The notes under the pieces were generated by a model, which worked only from the letters and a program-made list of their open reading frames with translations, was not told the DNA's origin and searched no databases. Shown piece after piece: positions 9,233 through 18,762 of a stretch of 25,294 nucleotides of DNA (its first letter is position 1; the number at the start of each line of letters is the position of its first letter). This DNA is from Burkholderiales bacterium (GTDB lineage Bacteria > Pseudomonadota > Gammaproteobacteria > Burkholderiales > Burkholderiaceae), in assembly GCA_947371645.1 (NCBI GenBank), contig CANBQJ010000032.1:1-25294 (forward strand), given 5' to 3'. The translations under genes were made by a program, and so were the position numbers.

Positions 9233-10303
9233 TCAAGGCTCGATGCGCGGCTGCCCGTTGAGTTGGTGCCGCAGCGTAGAGATGGTCAGGTAGATCGTCT
9301 TGCGCGCACGCGAAATGCCACCCAGCGGCCGGTGCTCGGCGATGCTGTGCCAGGGCGTGTACGAGCGCACCTCGCAGGCCTCTGCAGACTCGGGCGTCTG
9401 GGCCGGGATCTCGATGCGGGCCACGGGCACGAAGGGCGACTGGGCCTCTTTCCACTCGATGGTCGGGTCTTCGATGGGCATCTGAGCCGGTACGGTGCGC
9501 GTCTGCACCATGAAGTCGAAGCAGGCGGCGCCGGCAGCCAGCGTGGCCGTGAGGTTCTCGCCCAGGCGGTTGGCCGTGTCCGACGTCGAGATGAAGGTGC
9601 TGCCCGCACAAGGCTTGGCCGAGTACTTCATTTGCTCGGTGCCCAGCTTGTAGGGCGTCATGCTCCAGTAACGCTGGTCCAGGGGGTTGGTGATCTTGGT
9701 CGTGCCCGTGGCGACGATGATCGGCGCCTCATGGAAGGCGTGGGAGACCAGCCAGCCGGTCAGGCCCAAGGCGCTGGCCGTGGCCTTCTGAAAGCCCACG
9801 TAGTCCGTCGCATTGCGCACGAAAAACACCGGGTGGTTGATCATGATGAAGTCTTGCGTGCCGGCGGAAGCCTCGTCGGACAGCAGCTTGGCACCGCCCA
9901 CACCCATCACCTTGACGGCCATGCCGCGGCCGTCGGCCGTGTGGTCGTCGGCCGCCGAGCCGGAGCCATTGGAGAAGCGCACCACCGCGTTGTAGGCCCG
10001 GGGCGTGGCAAACAGGCCTTGCGCCACTTTGGGGGGCAACTGGCCCAGGACGGTGAAGCGAGCCTGCACGCAGCCGTGCGCCTTGCGGTGCGCGTCGCGG
10101 AAAGCGTGGCCGTTCTTGTCAAAGCCAGCTTGCACCGAGGCCTTGATGGCGTCAGCAACGGTGGCGATGGCTGCCGTTTCGTCAGCGGGGATGATTTCGC
10201 CTTCGGCGTTGGGCACGGCCGCAGCCCCCGCGGGCAGGCTGCCACAGGCGGACAGGAGCGCAATGGCGCTCCACAAGGGCAGTTTCTGAAGGTGGGGTGT
10301 CAT
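9233..10303 (-). CDS. Catalase-fold lipoprotein (y4iL/SrpA-like group)
   Basis: A 356-residue exported protein. The signal peptide ends in a lipobox, LSAC, with Cys-20 as the predicted lipidated residue, followed by Gly, which fits outer-membrane sorting. The body has catalase-fold hallmarks: VRFSNGSG (108-115), DGRGMAVKV (124-132), and [10 protein letters not shown] (155-164), which resembles the NxPVFFxRD stretch of heme catalases. His-76 and Asn-156 are candidates for distal-pocket residues, and Tyr-338 in RKTIYLTIS for the heme-ligating Tyr; these pairings are inference. It is shorter than true catalases (480 or more residues), as expected for the catalase-related group that includes SrpA. 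An organic-peroxide or heme role at the envelope is possible; no substrate can be named. AAGGA lies 7 nt before the ATG. It is divergent from the receptor at 10497. Confidence 0.85.
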   Translation of the reverse strand: MTPHLQKLPLWSAIALLSACGSLPAGAAAVPNAEGEIIPADETAAIATVADAIKASVQAGFDKNGHAFRDAHRKAHGCVQARFTVLGQLPPKVAQGLFATPRAYNAVVRFSNGSGSAADDHTADGRGMAVKVMGVGGAKLLSDEASAGTQDFIMINHPVFFVRNATDYVGFQKATASALGLTGWLVSHAFHEAPIIVATGTTKITNPLDQRYWSMTPYKLGTEQMKYSAKPCAGSTFISTSDTANRLGENLTATLAAGAACFDFMVQTRTVPAQMPIEDPTIEWKEAQSPFVPVARIEIPAQTPESAEACEVRSYTPWHSIAEHRPLGGISRARKTIYLTISTLRHQLNGQPRIEP

Positions 10304-10444
10304 GTGGGGTTCCTTGCGAAGTCCGGCGGACTATGACCCGGATCAAGCTGGCACCGCAGAGGGCATTCCCTGTGAAATGAAACCAAGGTCATTCCGGCGT
10401 CGGCCTTCAGAGCTGCTGAATTGGGACGAAATGAAAGGCGTGGG

Positions 10445-10463
10445 CGCGCACACGGGGTGCGCG
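10445..10463 (+). other. GC-rich hairpin in the leader of the plus-strand receptor
   Basis: CGCGCAC (10445-10451) pairs with GTGCGCG (10457-10463) around the 5-nt loop ACGGG, 33 nt before the receptor ATG. It could affect translation or be a chance product of high GC. The 193-bp gap 10304-10496 otherwise shows no promoter that I can call with confidence. Confidence 0.3.
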
Positions 10464-10496
10464 GCGCGTTCCGAACTTGTCCGAATGAGGTTACAC

Positions 10497-12059
10497 ATGC
10501 TCACCTTCAGCAACCTGCGCGTAGGCAGCCGCCTTCTATTGGGCTTTGCCGTGGTGGTGCTCTTGTCCTTGCTGGCCTCCGGGCTGGGGGGCTGGCAGTT
10601 GGTGCGCATGAAAAGCCAGTTTGACGATGTGGCACGCAACACGGTGCCATCCCTGAAGCAGATCTCCGACATCCAACTGGACCTGGAGAGCATGCGCCGT
10701 TGGGAACTGCGGTACATCACGGAAGCCGACGCTGCCAGCCGCGCCGAGACTGCCCAACGCTTCGACAAGAGCTGGGCGCAATTTCAGCTGGCGCACCAGG
10801 CCTATGCATCGCTGGTGTCAGACGACACGGACAAGGCCGCTTGGCAAGAGGTCTTGTCGTCGGCCACGCAATACCACCAGCAGTTCGACGCGTTGAAGGG
10901 CCTGTTTGCAGACGGTGATGCCCACGCTGGCGCCGACAAGGTTCGCGCCCATGTGCTGGGGGTGAGCTTCAAGTCCTATGAGGCCGCTGCGGCCGCTGCA
11001 AAAAAGGACCTGGACTACAACGTGCAGCTGGCGGCGCGTGCGACCGAAGCCGGCGACAGCACCTACTCCTCGGCTTTGACCATCCTGGTCGTGGTGTCTG
11101 CCTTGCTGGTGGTGGCCAGTGTGGTCGCGGCCTTGCTCATCACCCGCTCCGTCACCCGGCCGCTGGCCGAAGCCATCGTGGCCACCGAGCAGATTGCGGC
11201 GGGCAGGCTGAACAACCACATCGACACCAGCAGGGCAGATGAGCTGGGCCAGCTCGCCGCCTCGTTGGCCAAGATGCAGGCCGCCCTGCGGGGGCTCATC
11301 CAGGGCATCAGCCAGTCGGCCGCTTCGGTGACGGCTGCTTCAGGAGAGATCGCCGCCGGCAACCAGGACCTGTCCAGCCGCACCGAGCACCAGGCGGCCA
11401 GCCTGCAGCAGACGGCCGCGTCCATGCAGCAGATCACCCAGAACGTGGTGCACAGCTCCGAGACCGCACAAGAGGCGGCGCAACTGTCCAGCGAGGCCGC
11501 GCAGTCCGCCGGGCGAGGGGCGGCCGTGGTGGCCAGGGTGGTCAACACCATGAACGAGATCCAGTCGTCCAGCCAGAAGATCGGCGACATCATCGGTGTG
11601 ATCGACGGCATCGCCTTCCAGACCAACATCCTGGCGCTGAACGCAGCGGTCGAGGCTGCACGCGCAGGCGAGCAGGGCCGGGGTTTTGCCGTGGTGGCCG
11701 CAGAAGTGCGCAGCCTGGCGCAACGCAGCGCCAACGCGGCCAAGGAGATCAAGTCCCTGATCACGGCCAGCGTCGAGCAGGTCAACGGGGGGGCTGCGCT
11801 GGTGGCCGATGCGGGCAAGGAGATCGGCGCCTTGCGAGGCAGTGTGCAGCGCGTCACCGACCTGATGCAGGAGATCCGGGCCGCCACACACGAGCAAAGC
11901 CTGGGCCTGGGCCAGGTCAACCAGGCCGTGTCGCAACTGGACGAGGCCACGCAGCAAAACGCCGCGCTGGTGGAGGAGTCCGCCGCGGCCGCCGCCAGCC
12001 TCAGTCAGCAGGCCGAGAAGATGATGTCGTCCATCGCTTCGCTGACGGTGGTGGCGTAA
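10497..12059 (+). CDS. Methyl-accepting chemotaxis protein, Tar-like (36H length class)
   Basis: A 520-residue transmembrane receptor: TM1 about 12-34, a periplasmic helical sensor region about 35-190 of the four-helix-bundle kind, TM2 about 195-215, HAMP about 216-268, then the signalling domain. The hairpin tip [17 protein letters not shown] and flanking spacing match E. coli Tar residue for residue in length, which is the 36-heptad class. It ends in SIASLTVVA with no CheR-docking pentapeptide. The start at 10497 ([10 protein letters not shown]) is chosen because GAGG lies 7-8 nt upstream and TM1 follows at the usual distance; the frame stays open further upstream without family-like sequence. 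It converges on cheB with a 9-bp gap, so it is not part of the operon. Ligand unknown. Confidence 0.95.
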   Translation: MLTFSNLRVGSRLLLGFAVVVLLSLLASGLGGWQLVRMKSQFDDVARNTVPSLKQISDIQLDLESMRRWELRYITEADAASRAETAQRFDKSWAQFQLAHQAYASLVSDDTDKAAWQEVLSSATQYHQQFDALKGLFADGDAHAGADKVRAHVLGVSFKSYEAAAAAAKKDLDYNVQLAARATEAGDSTYSSALTILVVVSALLVVASVVAALLITRSVTRPLAEAIVATEQIAAGRLNNHIDTSRADELGQLAASLAKMQAALRGLIQGISQSAASVTAASGEIAAGNQDLSSRTEHQAASLQQTAASMQQITQNVVHSSETAQEAAQLSSEAAQSAGRGAAVVARVVNTMNEIQSSSQKIGDIIGVIDGIAFQTNILALNAAVEAARAGEQGRGFAVVAAEVRSLAQRSANAAKEIKSLITASVEQVNGGAALVADAGKEIGALRGSVQRVTDLMQEIRAATHEQSLGLGQVNQAVSQLDEATQQNAALVEESAAAAASLSQQAEKMMSSIASLTVVA

Positions 12060-12068
12060 CAGGGCTGA

Positions 12069-13151
12069 TCAACGCTGCCGCATGATGGCGGCGGGCAGCT
12101 CTTCCAGGGGCAGTTCGCGCTCCACGCCGCCCATGCGCATGGCCTCTTTGGGCATGCCGTAGACCACGCAGCTGTCTTCGTCTTGCCCGATGGTGCGGGC
12201 GCCCGTGTCGCGCAGCTCCTTGAGGCCGCGTGCGCCGTCGTCACCCATGCCGGTCATGATGATGCCCAAGGCGTTGCGGCCGGCCGAGCGGCTCACCGAC
12301 CTGAACAGCACGTCCACCGACGGCCGGTGGCGGCTGACAGGCGGGCCGTCAATGATGCTCACGCGATACTGGGCGCCGCTGCGCTCCAGCGCCAGGTGGC
12401 GCCCGCCCGGGGCGATGAGCGCCAGGCCGGTGTGCACGCGGTCACCCGTTGCGGCCTCACGCACTTCGATGTTGCACAGGCTGTTGAGCCGCTGGGCAAA
12501 GGCCGTGGTGAAGTTGGCGGGCATGTGCTGCACGATGACGATGCCGGGAGCGTCTACGGGCAGGGCGGTCAGCACGGCTTCCAGGGCTTGCGTGCCACCG
12601 GTGGAGGCGCCAATGGCCACCACGCGGTCGGTGGTTTCGCTCATGGCCCGTTGGGTGGGCTTGCCGGCCGGCAAGATGGCGTCGGCATTGAGTTTGGCCG
12701 CCACCGGCTTGGCGATGGCCTGGCCAGGTGTGATCCGCCGCAGCCGGGCCTGGGCGGCCGCCTTGACCACGGAGATCAGGTCGTCGGCTTCGTCCATGAG
12801 GTGCTGCTTCAGGCCCATCTTGGGCTTGGCCACGATGCTCACGGCGCCTGCGGCCAGGGCCTGCATGGTGGTGTCGGCGCCTTGCGTGGTGAGCGTGGAG
12901 CAGATCACCACCGGGGTGGGGCGCTCGGCCATGATCTTGCGCAGGAAGGTCAGGCCGTCCATGCGGGGCATTTCCACGTCCAGCACGATGACGTCGGGCC
13001 ATTCCTGGTTCATGCGGGCGATGGCGAAGATCGGGTCGGAGACCGCGGCCATGACCTGCAGGCGCTTGTCGCTTTGCAGCAGCTTGCTCACCACCTCCCG
13101 AACGACGGCAGAGTCGTCGACGATCAGCACGCGGATGGGTGGGGGGCTCAT
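12069..13151 (-). CDS. cheB: CheB protein-glutamate methylesterase/deamidase
   Basis: A 360-residue cytosolic adaptation enzyme that removes methyl groups from receptor glutamates. The N-terminal receiver domain has Asp-12, Asp-13, phospho-acceptor Asp-58 and Lys-109. A linker of about 60 residues leads to the methylesterase domain, with Ser-183 in GASTGGT, His-209 in QHMP and Asp-304 in MTGMGDDG as the catalytic triad. It is the last gene of the chemotaxis operon and starts 4 nt after the cheR stop. No ribosome-binding site stands out, which fits translational coupling. All key residues are intact. Confidence 0.98.
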   Translation of the reverse strand: MSPPPIRVLIVDDSAVVREVVSKLLQSDKRLQVMAAVSDPIFAIARMNQEWPDVIVLDVEMPRMDGLTFLRKIMAERPTPVVICSTLTTQGADTTMQALAAGAVSIVAKPKMGLKQHLMDEADDLISVVKAAAQARLRRITPGQAIAKPVAAKLNADAILPAGKPTQRAMSETTDRVVAIGASTGGTQALEAVLTALPVDAPGIVIVQHMPANFTTAFAQRLNSLCNIEVREAATGDRVHTGLALIAPGGRHLALERSGAQYRVSIIDGPPVSRHRPSVDVLFRSVSRSAGRNALGIIMTGMGDDGARGLKELRDTGARTIGQDEDSCVVYGMPKEAMRMGGVERELPLEELPAAIMRQR

Positions 13152-13155
13152 GGGC

Positions 13156-13965
13156 TCAGTTTCGTTTGCAGTAGACCGAAGGTTTGATCATTTGCATGGC
13201 GTCGGTCACGCCGTGCAGGCTCTCTGAATGGCTGATGAACAGGTGGCCATCGTCATGCAGGTGGGGCAGCAGGCGCTTGAGCAGGGCTTCCTTGGTGTCG
13301 TTGTTGAAGTAGATCATCACGTTGCGCAGGAAGATGATGTCGAACTCGCCCAGGTCAGGCAGCCGCGCATTGAGGTTGATCTGCTCGAAGCGCACGCGGT
13401 CTCTCAAGGGCTTGTCGATCAGGAACCAGCCTGCCTGGTTGCCGATGCCTTTGAGGCAGTGGCGGGCGCGCATGCCGCGCGGGATGTTCTCGGCGTCTTC
13501 CAGTGGGTACAGGCCCTTGCGGGCGGTGTCCAGCACGCGGGTGCTGATGTCTGAGGCGAGGATCTCGAAGCGGCGATGGCCCAAGGCCTCGGCCAGGGTC
13601 ATGGCGATGGAGTAAGGCTCTTCGCCGGTGGAACTGGCCGCGCACCAGACGCGGATGCTGCTTCGCCCCTTGAGGCCTGGCGCGATGTGCTGCGCCAGGA
13701 AGTCGAAGTGCTGGGGCTCGCGGAAGAAGTAGGTCTCGTTGGTGGTGAGCAGGTCCACGGCCACCTGCCGTTCTTTGGCGTCCTTGTGGACCAGGTTCAG
13801 GTAGTCACCATAGCTGAGCACACCACGCTGGCCCAGGCGCTTGGCCAGGCGGCCGCTGACGAGCGACTTCTTGGCATCCGACAGGTGGATGCCGGCCGCA
13901 TCGAAAATCATGCGGCGAAAGCCAATGAAGTCCTGCTGGCTGAGGGGGACGCCGAAGCCGTCCAT
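13156..13965 (-). CDS. cheR: CheR chemotaxis methyltransferase
   Basis: A 269-residue cytosolic enzyme that methylates receptor glutamates using S-adenosylmethionine. The N-terminal helical domain contains [10 protein letters not shown] (74-83), the SAM-binding loop is [12 protein letters not shown] (108-119), and LRNVMIYFN (213-221) and HSESL (246-250) complete the fold. The beta-subdomain that recognises a C-terminal receptor pentapeptide in the Salmonella enzyme falls in about 170-200; the upstream receptor at 14547-16208 carries such a peptide. It starts 8 nt after the cheW stop and has no clear ribosome-binding site. Confidence 0.98.
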   Translation of the reverse strand: MDGFGVPLSQQDFIGFRRMIFDAAGIHLSDAKKSLVSGRLAKRLGQRGVLSYGDYLNLVHKDAKERQVAVDLLTTNETYFFREPQHFDFLAQHIAPGLKGRSSIRVWCAASSTGEEPYSIAMTLAEALGHRRFEILASDISTRVLDTARKGLYPLEDAENIPRGMRARHCLKGIGNQAGWFLIDKPLRDRVRFEQINLNARLPDLGEFDIIFLRNVMIYFNNDTKEALLKRLLPHLHDDGHLFISHSESLHGVTDAMQMIKPSVYCKRN

Positions 13966-13973
13966 GGCGCGGC

Positions 13974-14543
13974 TCAGTGGGCGTCGGGTCGGCCGGCATC
14001 GCTGGCGACACCTGCGGGCTGCAGCATCGAGAGCTCGTCCACCGAGAGCACCTTGCCCAGGTTGAGCAGGATCACGAAGCTGTTGTTCACCTTGGCCATG
14101 CCATCGATGAAATCGGCGCGCATGCGGGTGCCAAAGCTGGGCGAGGGCTCGATGTGGCTGGCGTCGATCTGGCGCACGGCGCTGACCGCATCGACGATGA
14201 TGCCCAGCACATGCGTGTCTTCTTCGGACTGCACCTCCAGGATGACGATGCAGGTGCGCCGCGAGACCTCGGTGGCGCTGCGGCCAAAGCGCGCGTGCAG
14301 GTCGATCACGGGCACCACCGAGCCGCGCAGGTTGATGACGCCGCGCATGTAGCTGGGCATCATGGGCACGCTGGTGATGTTGCCGTACTCGATGATCTCG
14401 CGGACACGCAGCGTGGCCACGCCGAAGAGCTCACCCCCGAGGCTGAAGATCAGGTACTGGCTGACCATGGGGGTGGTGCCGGCGGCAGCGGGGCCGACAT
14501 GGGTGCGTTGCTGCGCGGTGCTGTTCATGATGGCGGTGGACAT
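13974..14543 (-). CDS. cheW: CheW coupling protein
   Basis: A 189-residue adaptor that links receptors to CheA. The CheW fold starts near residue 27 (QYLIFSLGGELFGV), with REIIEY, YMRGVINLRGSVVPVIDL and LNLGKVLS as recognised strands. The first 26 residues are a Ser/Thr/Ala-rich extension and about 14 residues trail at the end. It starts 3 nt after the stop of the receptor gene. A ribosome-binding site, GAGGAG, is formed by that receptor's last two Glu codons. Confidence 0.97.
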   Translation of the reverse strand: MSTAIMNSTAQQRTHVGPAAAGTTPMVSQYLIFSLGGELFGVATLRVREIIEYGNITSVPMMPSYMRGVINLRGSVVPVIDLHARFGRSATEVSRRTCIVILEVQSEEDTHVLGIIVDAVSAVRQIDASHIEPSPSFGTRMRADFIDGMAKVNNSFVILLNLGKVLSVDELSMLQPAGVASDAGRPDAH

Positions 14544-14546
14544 GGC

Positions 14547-16208
14547 TCACTCCTCGAACTTGACGAATTCATGCGCGTTCACGTGGGCCGGGGCCTCGTG
14601 CTTGCGGCGGCTGGTCACCGGCTTGCGGTTGGAGACCGCTGGTGGGTTGGGGGCGCGAGCAATGCGCGTGATGGCCTGCGTGGCCGCGTGGTTGGAGCTG
14701 GCCACCATGGGCGTGATGAAGAAGCCCATCAGGTCTTGAAGTTGCTCGGCCTGGCTGCTCATTTCTTCGGCGGTGGCAGCCAGTTCTTCAGAGGCACTGG
14801 AGTTCTCCTGCGTGAGCTGAGACAGCTGGGTCACGGCCGAGTTGATCTGCCCAATGCCCGAGGACTGCTCACTGGACGCCGATGCAATTTCCTGCACCAG
14901 GTCGGAGGTCTTGGCAATCGAGGGCACGATGGCGTCCAGCAGGGCGCCGGCGCGTTCGGCCAGCGAGACGCTGGTCTTGGCCACCTCGCCAATTTCCTTT
15001 GCGGCCTCCTGGCTGCGTTCGGCCAGCTTGCGCACCTCGTCGGCCACCACGGCAAAGCCCTTGCCGTGCTCACCTGCACGGGCGGCTTCGATGGCGGCGT
15101 TGAGCGCCAGCAGGTTGGTCTGGTAAGCGATGTCGTCGACGATGCCGATCTTGTCAGCGATGACCTTCATGGCCTGCACGGTTTCTTTCACGGCCTGGCC
15201 GCCTTCCACGGCTTCCTTGGCGGCTTTGCCCGACATGCCTTCCGTGATGGTGGCGTTCTCGGCGTTTTGTTGCACCGAGCTGGCCATTTCTTCGATGGAG
15301 GCCGAGGTCTCTTCCACGCTGGAGGCCTGCTCGGTGGCGCCCTGGCTCATGCTTTGTGCCGTGGCCGACACCTGCTCGGCGGCCGACGACAGTGCGGACG
15401 AAGACTCTCGCACATCGCCGATGATCTGCGAGAGCTTGTCCACCATGCCCTTGATGGCCGCCAGCATGCTGGAGGTGTCACCTGGCTGGATGTTGACCTG
15501 CACGGTGAGGTCGCCCTGGGCCACGCGGCGGACGACATCCGCAGCGTAGGCTGGCTCGCCGCCCAGTTGCCGGGTCAGGCTGCGGGCGATGGTGAACCCG
15601 ATCAGGCTGATGGCCACCAGGGTGACGCCGGACACGACGAGCGCGGTGTACAGCGCGTTCCTTTGCGTGCGTGAGGCTTCTTCAGAGCCGGTTTTGGCGA
15701 GATCGACGTTGTACTCGCGGTGCTTTTGCAAGGTGTCCGTCAGCTTGGTCACCAGCGGGCGGTTCTTGATGTTGAGCTCCACCGCCTCCGGGCGCTTGCC
15801 TGCGTTGACCAGCTTGATCAGGTCGCCCCTGAAGGCCAGGTAGTCGGCGAAAGCGGCGCGGTCGGCGGCCAGCAAGGCTTTGTCCTTGTCGTCGCTGACC
15901 AGGGGCTCGTACTTCTTGAAAGCCTCGGTCACCTTGTCGGTGAGGTCTTCCACTTGTTTTTGGCTTTCGGCGATGCGCTCCTTGTCCACGTCGGCCACCT
16001 GTTGCCAGGTGCGGGTGCGGATGGTGGCGATCAGGCCTGCGGCCTCGTCCACCGCCAGGAGGCTGGGCAGCACGTTGTCGTAGGAGTAGTTGGCCGCTTC
16101 ATAGACCTTGTTCATCTGCACGGCCGAGAGGCCCGTGAGCAGCGCGATGCCGGTCAAGGCAGACAAAACCAGAAAGAAGAATTTCTGGGCAACGGTGAGG
16201 GTCTTCAT
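14547..16208 (-). CDS. Methyl-accepting chemotaxis protein (34H-like length class) with CheR-docking tail
   Basis: A 553-residue receptor: TM1 about 7-30, periplasmic helical sensor about 31-188 (four-helix-bundle type), TM2 about 190-210, HAMP about 211-265 ([22 protein letters not shown] is a common proteobacterial form), then the signalling domain with tip [17 protein letters not shown]. Counting from the conserved Gln-Ala-Ser region to the tip gives seven residues fewer than Tar on each helix, so it is one heptad shorter per arm. A flexible tail of about 50 residues ends in EFVKFEE; EFVKF fits the CheR-binding pentapeptide pattern x-[HFYW]-x-x-[HFYW]. AGGAG lies 8 nt before the ATG. It follows cheA by 50 nt and precedes cheW by 3 nt, so it is the main receptor of this operon. 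Ligand unknown. Confidence 0.95.
   Translation of the reverse strand: MKTLTVAQKFFFLVLSALTGIALLTGLSAVQMNKVYEAANYSYDNVLPSLLAVDEAAGLIATIRTRTWQQVADVDKERIAESQKQVEDLTDKVTEAFKKYEPLVSDDKDKALLAADRAAFADYLAFRGDLIKLVNAGKRPEAVELNIKNRPLVTKLTDTLQKHREYNVDLAKTGSEEASRTQRNALYTALVVSGVTLVAISLIGFTIARSLTRQLGGEPAYAADVVRRVAQGDLTVQVNIQPGDTSSMLAAIKGMVDKLSQIIGDVRESSSALSSAAEQVSATAQSMSQGATEQASSVEETSASIEEMASSVQQNAENATITEGMSGKAAKEAVEGGQAVKETVQAMKVIADKIGIVDDIAYQTNLLALNAAIEAARAGEHGKGFAVVADEVRKLAERSQEAAKEIGEVAKTSVSLAERAGALLDAIVPSIAKTSDLVQEIASASSEQSSGIGQINSAVTQLSQLTQENSSASEELAATAEEMSSQAEQLQDLMGFFITPMVASSNHAATQAITRIARAPNPPAVSNRKPVTSRRKHEAPAHVNAHEFVKFEE
14550..14555 (-). promoter_or_regulatory. cheW ribosome-binding site embedded in the end of the receptor gene
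   Basis: GAGGAG on the minus strand encodes the final Glu-Glu of the receptor and lies 6 nt before the cheW ATG. The same six bases serve coding and initiation, which implies translational coupling. Confidence 0.75.
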
Positions 16209-16258
16209 GCTGGAGGCTCCTGATTCCTGATGGCGGCGGCAGTGGTTTCAGCCTTGGT

Positions 16259-18484
16259 TCAGACGGACATGGGTGTGGTGGCGATGTGCGCATCGCGATG
16301 TGGCGCTTTCAAGCCCACGTCGATCTGGTGGGCCACCTGCGTGACCAGGGTGGGCAGGTCGAGCAGCAAGGCCACCGAGCCGCTGCCCAGGATGGTGAAG
16401 CCACCGATCCCGCGGATCTGGTGGAACACCTTGCCCAATGGTTTGATGACGGTCTGCAGCTCGCCCATCAGCTGGTCGACCACCAGGCCGACCCGCTTGC
16501 CGTGGCCATGGCCATTGACCACCACCACGTTCTGGCGCCGGCCGGGCTCGCCTTCGATGCCGTAGAGCTCACGCAGGCGGATGATGGGCAGCACCTCGCC
16601 GCGCAGGTCGATCCAGTCGCGGCCGTCGGTTTGCTGGCGCGACAGCTCCACGCACTCCACCACCGTGTTGAGCGGCACCACGTAGGCCGATTTGCCCACG
16701 CCCAGCAAGAAGCCGTCGATGATGGCCAGGGTGAGTGGCAGGCGGATGCGCATGGTGGTGCCCACGCCTTCGCGGGTCACGATCTCGATGCTGCCCCGCA
16801 GCGCCGTGATGCTGCGCTTGACGACGTCCATGCCCACGCCACGGCCAGACAGGTTGCTGACCTGCTCTGCCGTGGAAAAGCCTGGCTCGAAGATGAGCTG
16901 GTAGATGTCCTGGTCGGTGAGGGTGACGTCGGTGGGCACCAGGCCGCGCTCCATGCCTTTTTGCAGGATGCGGTCCTTAGGCAGACCACCACCGTCGTCG
17001 CCCACTTCGACCACCACGTGGCCAGCCTCATGGAAGGCGTGCAGGTGCACCGTGCCTTGCAAGGGCTTGCCGGCCTGGGTGCGGCGCGCTTCGCTTTCGA
17101 TGCCGTGGTCCATGGCGTTGCGCACCAGGTGGGTCAGCGGGTCGGCCAGCTTCTCGATGACGGTCTTGTCCAGCTCGGTCTCGCCGCCGGTGATCTTCAA
17201 GACGATGTCCTTGCCCAGTTCCTGGCTGACGTCGCGGACCATGCGCTGGAAGCGGTTGAAGGTGCCGCCGATCTGCATCATGCGCAGGTTCAGGGCCGAG
17301 TCCCGCACCTCTTCCATCAGGCTGGAGACGGCTTGTGTGGCCTGGATCAGGTCCTTGACCTTGTGCTTGCGGGCCACCAGGGCGGCACCCGCGCCGGCGA
17401 TGATGAGCTCGCCCACCAAGTCAATCAGGCGGTCGAGCTTGGCGGCGTCCACGCGCAGCAGGTTGGCGTCGGGCTGGCGGGCGTCGCGGGCCTGCGTCTG
17501 CTTCACCAGCGCGGCGTCCACCACCACGGGGTGCACCTGTTCGCGCTTGACCAGCATGGCGCCCAGGGCTTCGACGGGCGCGCCTTCAAAGGCCTGCACG
17601 GTCTGGCTGTCCAGGGCCGCTTCCAGTTCGGCGCGGGTGAGGGAGCCGCACTGCACCAGGATCTCGCCCAGGCGCTGCTCGGAGCCAGGCTGGGCCTGGA
17701 TCAGCGCCAGGTAGTCGTGCACCTTGCTGTGCGGCGGCAGGATGCTCAGCTGGCTTTCTTCGCGGATGAACTCGAAGGCGCTCTCGATGGTGGCCTTGTC
17801 GGCGTCGCTCTCGAAGCTGATCTCGAAGCCCAGGTGGCAGTCATCGGGCTCCAGGGCCGACAGCAGGGGCAGGCCTTCGGTCAGCGTGACGATGTGCACG
17901 ATGCGGCCCAGGGTGCCCAGGAAGCGGATGAAGCTCAAGGGGTCGAAGCCGTCGCGGATGGTCTCGCCACCGAAGCGGATGGAGATGTGCCAATGGCCGG
18001 TGTCGGCGCGGTCGGCGCCTGTGGCATCGGCTGTGGCGGCTGGCTGTTGGCCACGGCTTGCCGTGGTCTTCGGGGTCGGGGCGGTGCCCCGCTCCACCAG
18101 TCGCGCTTCCAGCTGGTGTTGCAGGTCGGCGCCGCGCTGCATGCCGGCGGCATCGGGCTCCTGGCCAACGTCGAGGCACTGCACCAGCCAGCGCACCTGG
18201 TCGCCAAAGCCCAGCATCAGGCTGGACAGGCCGGCGTCGAAGCGGATGCGGCCACGGCGCACTTCATCGAGCACACTTTCTGCCGCATGCGTGAAGGACA
18301 CGATGTGGTCCAGCCCGAAGATGCCCGCCGAGCCCTTGATGGTGTGGGCGGCGCGGAAGATGGCGTTGATGGTCTCTTCGTCATCGGGTTGCTGCTCGAT
18401 GTGCAGCAGCGCCTCTTCCATGCGGTCGAGCAGGTCGCGGCATTCGATGATGAAGGCCATCATGGCTTCGTCGTGGTGGCTCAT
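16259..18484 (-). CDS. cheA: CheA histidine kinase with an additional MshEN-like duplicated module
   Basis: A 741-residue kinase that phosphorylates CheY and CheB. P1 (about 1-105) has phospho-acceptor His-47 in AAHTIKGSAG. A linker leads to a second domain (about 163-252, WHISIRFGG through SILPP) in the position of P2. Residues 268-330 form two related 24-residue units (271-294 and 306-329) absent from E. coli CheA. The dimerisation helices fall in about 342-405 and the ATPase domain in about 406-590, with N-box HLVRNAMDHG (452-461), G1 GDDGGGL (495-501), F-box FEPGFST (532-538) and G2 GRGVGMDVV (547-555). The CheW-like P5 domain is about 592-722. All kinase motifs are intact. GGAGG lies 7 nt before the ATG, and the start overlaps the STAS stop by 4 nt (ATGA). 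Confidence 0.97.
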   Translation of the reverse strand: MSHHDEAMMAFIIECRDLLDRMEEALLHIEQQPDDEETINAIFRAAHTIKGSAGIFGLDHIVSFTHAAESVLDEVRRGRIRFDAGLSSLMLGFGDQVRWLVQCLDVGQEPDAAGMQRGADLQHQLEARLVERGTAPTPKTTASRGQQPAATADATGADRADTGHWHISIRFGGETIRDGFDPLSFIRFLGTLGRIVHIVTLTEGLPLLSALEPDDCHLGFEISFESDADKATIESAFEFIREESQLSILPPHSKVHDYLALIQAQPGSEQRLGEILVQCGSLTRAELEAALDSQTVQAFEGAPVEALGAMLVKREQVHPVVVDAALVKQTQARDARQPDANLLRVDAAKLDRLIDLVGELIIAGAGAALVARKHKVKDLIQATQAVSSLMEEVRDSALNLRMMQIGGTFNRFQRMVRDVSQELGKDIVLKITGGETELDKTVIEKLADPLTHLVRNAMDHGIESEARRTQAGKPLQGTVHLHAFHEAGHVVVEVGDDGGGLPKDRILQKGMERGLVPTDVTLTDQDIYQLIFEPGFSTAEQVSNLSGRGVGMDVVKRSITALRGSIEIVTREGVGTTMRIRLPLTLAIIDGFLLGVGKSAYVVPLNTVVECVELSRQQTDGRDWIDLRGEVLPIIRLRELYGIEGEPGRRQNVVVVNGHGHGKRVGLVVDQLMGELQTVIKPLGKVFHQIRGIGGFTILGSGSVALLLDLPTLVTQVAHQIDVGLKAPHRDAHIATTPMSV

Positions 18485-18762
18485 GGCCTGACCTCCAGGG
18501 TGTCGAGTTGCCCGATCAAGGTCAGCGCAGCCTGGGCATGGGGCGAGACGCCGGAGACGGTGAAGGAGCCGCCGCGGCTGACGGCTTCGGCGCGCGCGGC
18601 CAGCAGCAGCTGGATGCCGGCGCCGTCCACTTCGCTGACCTCGTCGAGGTTCAGGCGCAGGTGGCCATGGGCGTCCAGCGCGGCCAGCAGCTGAGGCTTG
18701 AGGGCGTGCACGGCGTAGACGGTGAGGTCTTCGCCGATGTCGATGGTGGGTGCGTCGCTCAT
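18481..18762 (-). CDS. STAS-domain protein of the chemotaxis operon
   Basis: A 93-residue single STAS domain (the fold of anti-sigma-factor antagonists such as SpoIIAA). The core strand LRLNLDEVSEVDGAGIQLLL is typical, but the position that carries the phosphorylatable Ser or Thr in SpoIIAA-like proteins (DSSG/DSAG) reads DGAG, so phospho-switching of the classical kind is unlikely. It overlaps both neighbours by 4 nt (ATGA), so it is tightly coupled to cheY and cheA and presumably binds a component of this pathway. STAS genes beside cheA are known in several proteobacterial clusters; their function is poorly defined. Confidence 0.88.
   Translation of the reverse strand: MSDAPTIDIGEDLTVYAVHALKPQLLAALDAHGHLRLNLDEVSEVDGAGIQLLLAARAEAVSRGGSFTVSGVSPHAQAALTLIGQLDTLEVRP

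Noticed and set aside
10302..10496. Upstream extension of the plus-strand receptor to a start at 10302
   Set aside because: It would overlap the divergent catalase-like start and place 65 unrelated residues before TM1; the ATG at 10497 has a GAGG site and the normal receptor N-terminus.
16286..18694. Open frame of about 800 codons antisense to cheA
   Set aside because: Same codon-bias effect; no recognisable motif, and cheA is unmistakable on the other strand.
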